NCBI GenBank assembly: GCA_017537495.1
Contig: JAFYKS010000362.1
Span: 1 to 17,973 of the forward strand
Direction: 5' to 3'
DNA from: Bacillota bacterium
GTDB taxonomy: Bacteria; Bacillota; Clostridia; Peptostreptococcales; Anaerovoracaceae
DNA length: 17,973 nt
Shown here: positions 15,071-17,973 of the stretch, piece after piece
How the letters are laid out: the number at the start of each line of letters is the position of its first letter
Position numbering within the stretch: the stretch's first letter is position 1
Notes under the pieces: generated by a model
The model's input: the letters and a program-made list of their open reading frames with translations, nothing else
What the model was told of the DNA's origin: nothing
Database searches by the model: none
Program-made: the position numbers and the translations under genes

Positions 15071-16357
15071 ATGGGTATGTTAAAGACCGTCGCTCAGGCG
15101 TGGAAAATTGCTGAAATCAGAAGTAAAATGATTTTTACTCTGCTGATGCTGGTGGTTTTCAGAATCGGTTCTAACATTCCAGTTCCAAATATCAATAGAG
15201 AAGCGCTGGCTCAGATGTTCACAGGAGATGCAGGACTGTTCGATTTATTCGACCTGTTCTCCGGTGGATCCTTCAGTAACTTCACGATATTTGCTCTGAG
15301 TATTACCCCTTACATCACAGCATCCATCGTAATTCAGCTGTTAACTGTTTTCCCATTCTTCGAAAGACTCGTTAGAGAAGGTGTGGAAGGCAAGAAAAAG
15401 ATGGCTCAGTACACTCGTTATCTGACAGTTGTACTGGCACTGGTTCAGTCCATCGGACTGACTGTTGGTCTGTTCAGAAGCGCTGTTATTGATAAGGGCG
15501 CGTTCTCCATCGCAGTAGTAGTACTGGTTCTGACTGCTGGTACTGCATTCCTGATGTGGCTGGGTGAACAGATTAACGAAAAGGGCATTGGTAATGGTAT
15601 TTCTCTGCTGATCTTCGCAGGTATCGTATCCAGAATTCCAAGCGGCATCAGAAGCCTGTTCGTAAATGTTACTGAAGGCCAGATGTCCATCGTGACTCTG
15701 ATTCTGTTCGCACTGTTTGCACTGGCTGGTATCGTAGTAGTAATCCTGATTCAGGAAGGTCAGAGAAGAATTCCGGTACAGTATGCGAAGAGAGTAGTAG
15801 GCAGAAAGATGTACGGCGGCCAGTCCACCCACATCCCTATGAAGGTTAACCAGTCCGGCGTTATTCCGGTAATCTTCGCAATGTCCTTATTACAGTTCCC
15901 TCTGACAATCACTTACTTCCTGAACTCTGACAGTGGATTCTCTCAGTTCGTTCAGAAGTGGCTGTCCCCAGCAGGTAACCCTGGTATCTGGGTATACGGG
16001 ATTCTGAATATTGCACTGATTATTTTCTTCACCTACTTCTACAATGCGATGACTTTCAATCCAAACGAAGTAGCTGAAAACATGAAGGCAAACGGCGGCT
16101 TTATCCCAGGTCTGCGTCCTGGTAAGGCTACCGAAGAATATTTAGCAAAAGTTATGTCAAGACTCTCTATTGTAGGTGCTATTTTCCTGGCAGCAGTTGC
16201 TACCTTACCTACAATTCTGGGCGCGTTAGTTCCATCCTTAAGCGGCATCCACTTCGGTGGTACTTCCCTGCTGATTGCAATCGGTGTAGCACTGGATACC
16301 GTAAGACAGCTGGAACAGCAGATGATCATGAGAAACTATCAGGGATTCCTGAAATAG
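15071..16357 (+). CDS. secY: Protein translocase subunit SecY
   Basis: 428-residue central channel of the Sec translocon in the plasma membrane, about 10 transmembrane helices. Recognisable parts: TM1 (FTLLMLVVFRIGSNIPVP), the plug region with FDLFSGGSFSNFTIFALSITPYI, the conserved LGEQINEKGIGNGISLLIFAGI, the cytoplasmic loop QRRIPVQYAKR used by SecA and the ribosome, HIPMKVNQSGVIPVIFA, and NPNEVAENMKANGGFIPGLRPG. Start ATG immediately follows the rplO stop, with GAGG 8 nt upstream inside rplO. Placement after rplO and before adk is standard and couples translocon supply to ribosome supply. Confidence 0.99.
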   Translation: MGMLKTVAQAWKIAEIRSKMIFTLLMLVVFRIGSNIPVPNINREALAQMFTGDAGLFDLFDLFSGGSFSNFTIFALSITPYITASIVIQLLTVFPFFERLVREGVEGKKKMAQYTRYLTVVLALVQSIGLTVGLFRSAVIDKGAFSIAVVVLVLTAGTAFLMWLGEQINEKGIGNGISLLIFAGIVSRIPSGIRSLFVNVTEGQMSIVTLILFALFALAGIVVVILIQEGQRRIPVQYAKRVVGRKMYGGQSTHIPMKVNQSGVIPVIFAMSLLQFPLTITYFLNSDSGFSQFVQKWLSPAGNPGIWVYGILNIALIIFFTYFYNAMTFNPNEVAENMKANGGFIPGLRPGKATEEYLAKVMSRLSIVGAIFLAAVATLPTILGALVPSLSGIHFGGTSLLIAIGVALDTVRQLEQQMIMRNYQGFLK

Positions 16358-16373
16358 TGGGGAGATGAGAAGA

Positions 16374-17021
16374 ATGCTTAGAACAATTTTATTAGGACCT
16401 CCGGGTGCCGGCAAAGGTACTCAGGCAGTAAATATCGTGGATAAGTACGGTGTACCGCACATTTCCACCGGTGATATCTTCAGAGCAAACATCAAGAACG
16501 GTACTGAACTGGGCAAGAGAGCGCAGGAGTACATGAACCGCGGTGAGCTGGTTCCGGATGATCTGGTAATTGAAATTGCAACTACAAGACTGCTGGAAGA
16601 TGACTGCAAGAATGGATTCCTCTTAGACGGTTTCCCAAGAACCGTTTATCAGGCTGAAAAGCTGGATGAATTCCTGGCTGCTCACGGTTCCAAAATTGAC
16701 AAAGTACTTGACATCGCAGTAGAAAAGGAAGAACTGATTACCAGACTGACTGGCAGAAGAGTATGCAAAGCATGCGGCGCCAGCTTCCATGTGGTAAACA
16801 TTCCTCCAAAGACTGAAGGCATCTGCGACAGATGCGGCGGCGAACTGATTCAGAGAGCTGACGACACCATCGAAACTGTTGCAAACAGAATCGATGTTTA
16901 TGAAAAGCAGACCATGCCTCTGGTTGACTACTATGAAAAAGCTGGAAATATTGCACACATTGATGGTGCAACTGGACTTGACAACGTGTTTGCTGACATC
17001 GTAAAAGCTTTAGGAGAATAG
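16374..17021 (+). CDS. adk: Adenylate kinase (zinc-lid type)
   Basis: Interconverts ATP+AMP and 2 ADP in the cytoplasm. 215 residues. P-loop GPPGAGKGT (8-16), AMP-binding ISTGDIFR (30-37) and GFPRT (86-90), and a lid with four cysteines, C131-x2-C134-x16-C151-x2-C154, which matches the zinc-binding lid of Gram-positive enzymes. Start set at the ATG at 16374, 9 nt after GGGGAG; the ATG at 16365 directly abuts that SD and would add MRR. Codon use is a little less biased than in the ribosomal genes. map follows after one base. Confidence 0.98.
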   Translation: MLRTILLGPPGAGKGTQAVNIVDKYGVPHISTGDIFRANIKNGTELGKRAQEYMNRGELVPDDLVIEIATTRLLEDDCKNGFLLDGFPRTVYQAEKLDEFLAAHGSKIDKVLDIAVEKEELITRLTGRRVCKACGASFHVVNIPPKTEGICDRCGGELIQRADDTIETVANRIDVYEKQTMPLVDYYEKAGNIAHIDGATGLDNVFADIVKALGE

Positions 17022-17022
17022 C

Positions 17023-17769
17023 ATGATCATCATCAAATCCAAACAGGAACTTGAATTGATGCGCGAGGCCGGTAAGGTAACTGCCCTGATCCTCAGAGAA
17101 CTGGAACAGTTCATGAAGCCAGGTGTTGCTACCATTGAAATTGACCGGTTTGTAGAAAAAACTGTGAAGGAACACGGAATGATCGCTGCGGAAAAGGGAT
17201 ACTGCGGATATCCGGCAAGTATCTGTGTTTCCATCAACGACGAAGTAGTCCATGGCATTCCAAGCGAAGACAGAATCCTCCAGGACGGTGACATTGTCAG
17301 CGTAGACCTGGTGGTTGAACACAAAGGTTACATGGCCGATGCGGCCAGAACCTACGGTGTGGGGAACATCAGCGACAAAGCAAAGCGTCTCATTGAGACT
17401 GCAGAGCGTGCCTTCTTCGAAGGCATGAAGTATGCTAAAGAAGGCAACAGACTGTCTGATATTTCCCATGCCATTCAGTCTGTCGTAGAGGGTGAGGGCT
17501 TCGGCGTAATCCGCGATTTCGTAGGTCACGGAATCGGCAGAGATATGCACGAAGATCCGCAGATCCCGAACCACGGCAAAGCTGGAAAAGGACCGCGTCT
17601 GCAGAGAGGCATGACCCTGGCTGTCGAACCAATGATTTGTGAAGGCGACTGGGAAGTGGACGTTCTGCTGGACGACTGGACTGCGGTAACCGTAGACGGC
17701 GGTTTATCTGCACATTATGAAAATACTGTTGTTATCACTGATGGTGAGCCTGAGCTGCTTACTTTGTAA
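17023..17769 (+). CDS. map: Methionine aminopeptidase, type I
   Basis: Removes the initiator methionine from nascent proteins at the ribosome. 248 residues. All five metal ligands are visible: Asp95 (SVDLV), Asp106 (MADAART), His169 (FVGHGIGR), Glu202 (VEPM) and Glu233 (HYENTV); His77 (VVHGIPS) and His176 complete the active site. The family is type I, with no N-terminal zinc-finger extension. The AGGAG SD is inside the adk end, 6 nt before the ATG, and only one base separates the genes. Codons CGT, CGC and GAG reappear, so bias is weaker than in the r-protein genes. Confidence 0.98.
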   Translation: MIIIKSKQELELMREAGKVTALILRELEQFMKPGVATIEIDRFVEKTVKEHGMIAAEKGYCGYPASICVSINDEVVHGIPSEDRILQDGDIVSVDLVVEHKGYMADAARTYGVGNISDKAKRLIETAERAFFEGMKYAKEGNRLSDISHAIQSVVEGEGFGVIRDFVGHGIGRDMHEDPQIPNHGKAGKGPRLQRGMTLAVEPMICEGDWEVDVLLDDWTAVTVDGGLSAHYENTVVITDGEPELLTL

Positions 17770-17786
17770 ATAGAAGGAGACTGAAT

Positions 17787-17973
17787 ATGGCGAAGAAAGA
17801 CGTCATCGAAGTTATGGGAACAGTTGTCGATACCCAGCCGAACGCAATGTTTAAAGTGCAGCTTGACAACGGTTTCGAGGTGCTTGCACACATTTCAGGT
17901 AAAATTAGAATGAACTATATAAGAATTCTGCCTGGTGACAAGGTGAAGGTTGAACTTTCCCCTTACGATCTGA
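17787..17973 (+). CDS. infA: Translation initiation factor IF-1 (3'-truncated by window edge)
   Basis: First 62 codons of about 72. IF-1 binds the 30S A site during initiation and has a single S1/OB domain. Seen: [20 protein letters not shown], the near-invariant [20 protein letters not shown] and [10 protein letters not shown] at the window end. AGAAGGAGA is the SD. Position after map is the usual Firmicutes order; rpmJ, rpsM, rpsK, rpsD, rpoA and rplQ would be expected beyond the window. Confidence 0.97.
   Translation, partial: MAKKDVIEVMGTVVDTQPNAMFKVQLDNGFEVLAHISGKIRMNYIRILPGDKVKVELSPYDL

Noticed and set aside
16738..17574. 278-codon minus-strand frame across adk and map
   Set aside because: It runs over two intact conserved genes and shows no domain or SD of its own.
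1..17973. CRISPR arrays, tRNA or rRNA genes, prophage or transposon genes
   Set aside because: No regularly spaced repeats, no cloverleaf sequence and no mobile-element protein signatures were seen on either strand.

Overview
The window is a chromosomal stretch from a low-to-moderate GC Gram-positive anaerobe, most likely a member of the Clostridia. The evidence is the spc-type gene order running into secY-adk-map-infA, zinc-type S14 and adenylate kinase, strong AGGAGG ribosome binding sites, a PerR/desulfoferrodoxin/rubrerythrin set typical of strict anaerobes, and a strongly biased codon set (AGA for Arg, GAA for Glu, CTG for Leu, AAG for Lys) in the highly expressed genes. I cannot name the genus from sequence alone.

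Layout. (1) 1-3636, + strand: the end of a pseudouridine kinase gene (psuK), then psuG (pseudouridine-5'-phosphate glycosidase), then a secreted 5'-nucleotidase-like protein with a coiled coil and a fibronectin-III-like tail. Together they look like a nucleotide or pseudouridine salvage unit. It ends at a bidirectional terminator (about 3652-3680). (2) 3714-5283: an oxidative-stress cluster. The superoxide reductase gene (desulfoferrodoxin) is divergent from perR, and rubrerythrin follows perR. A Fur/PerR-like palindrome lies just before perR, and a terminator closes the cluster at 5300-5327. (3) 5328-5732: a gene-free stretch holding an A/T-rich inverted repeat, a good sigma-A promoter (TTGCAT, 17 nt, TATACT) and a leader of roughly 240 nt with several hairpins. 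(4) 5733-17973: the fused S10-spc ribosomal protein operon, rpsJ-rplC-rplD-rplW-rplB-rpsS-rplV-rpsC-rplP-rpmC-rpsQ-rplN-rplX-rplE-rpsN-rpsH-rplF-rplR-rpsE-rpmD-rplO-secY-adk-map-infA. All genes are on the + strand and mostly 0-26 nt apart. infA runs off the window.

Most of the window is textbook core genome. The parts that are not are: a 138-nt structured gap between rpsJ and rplC, where every other gap in the operon is under 30 nt; the structured rpsJ leader, which shares short motifs with that gap; a 78-residue charged tail on ribosomal protein S3; and a metallophosphoesterase in which two ligands of the second metal site appear lost. I found no mobile element, CRISPR array, tRNA or rRNA, and no clearly new protein system.
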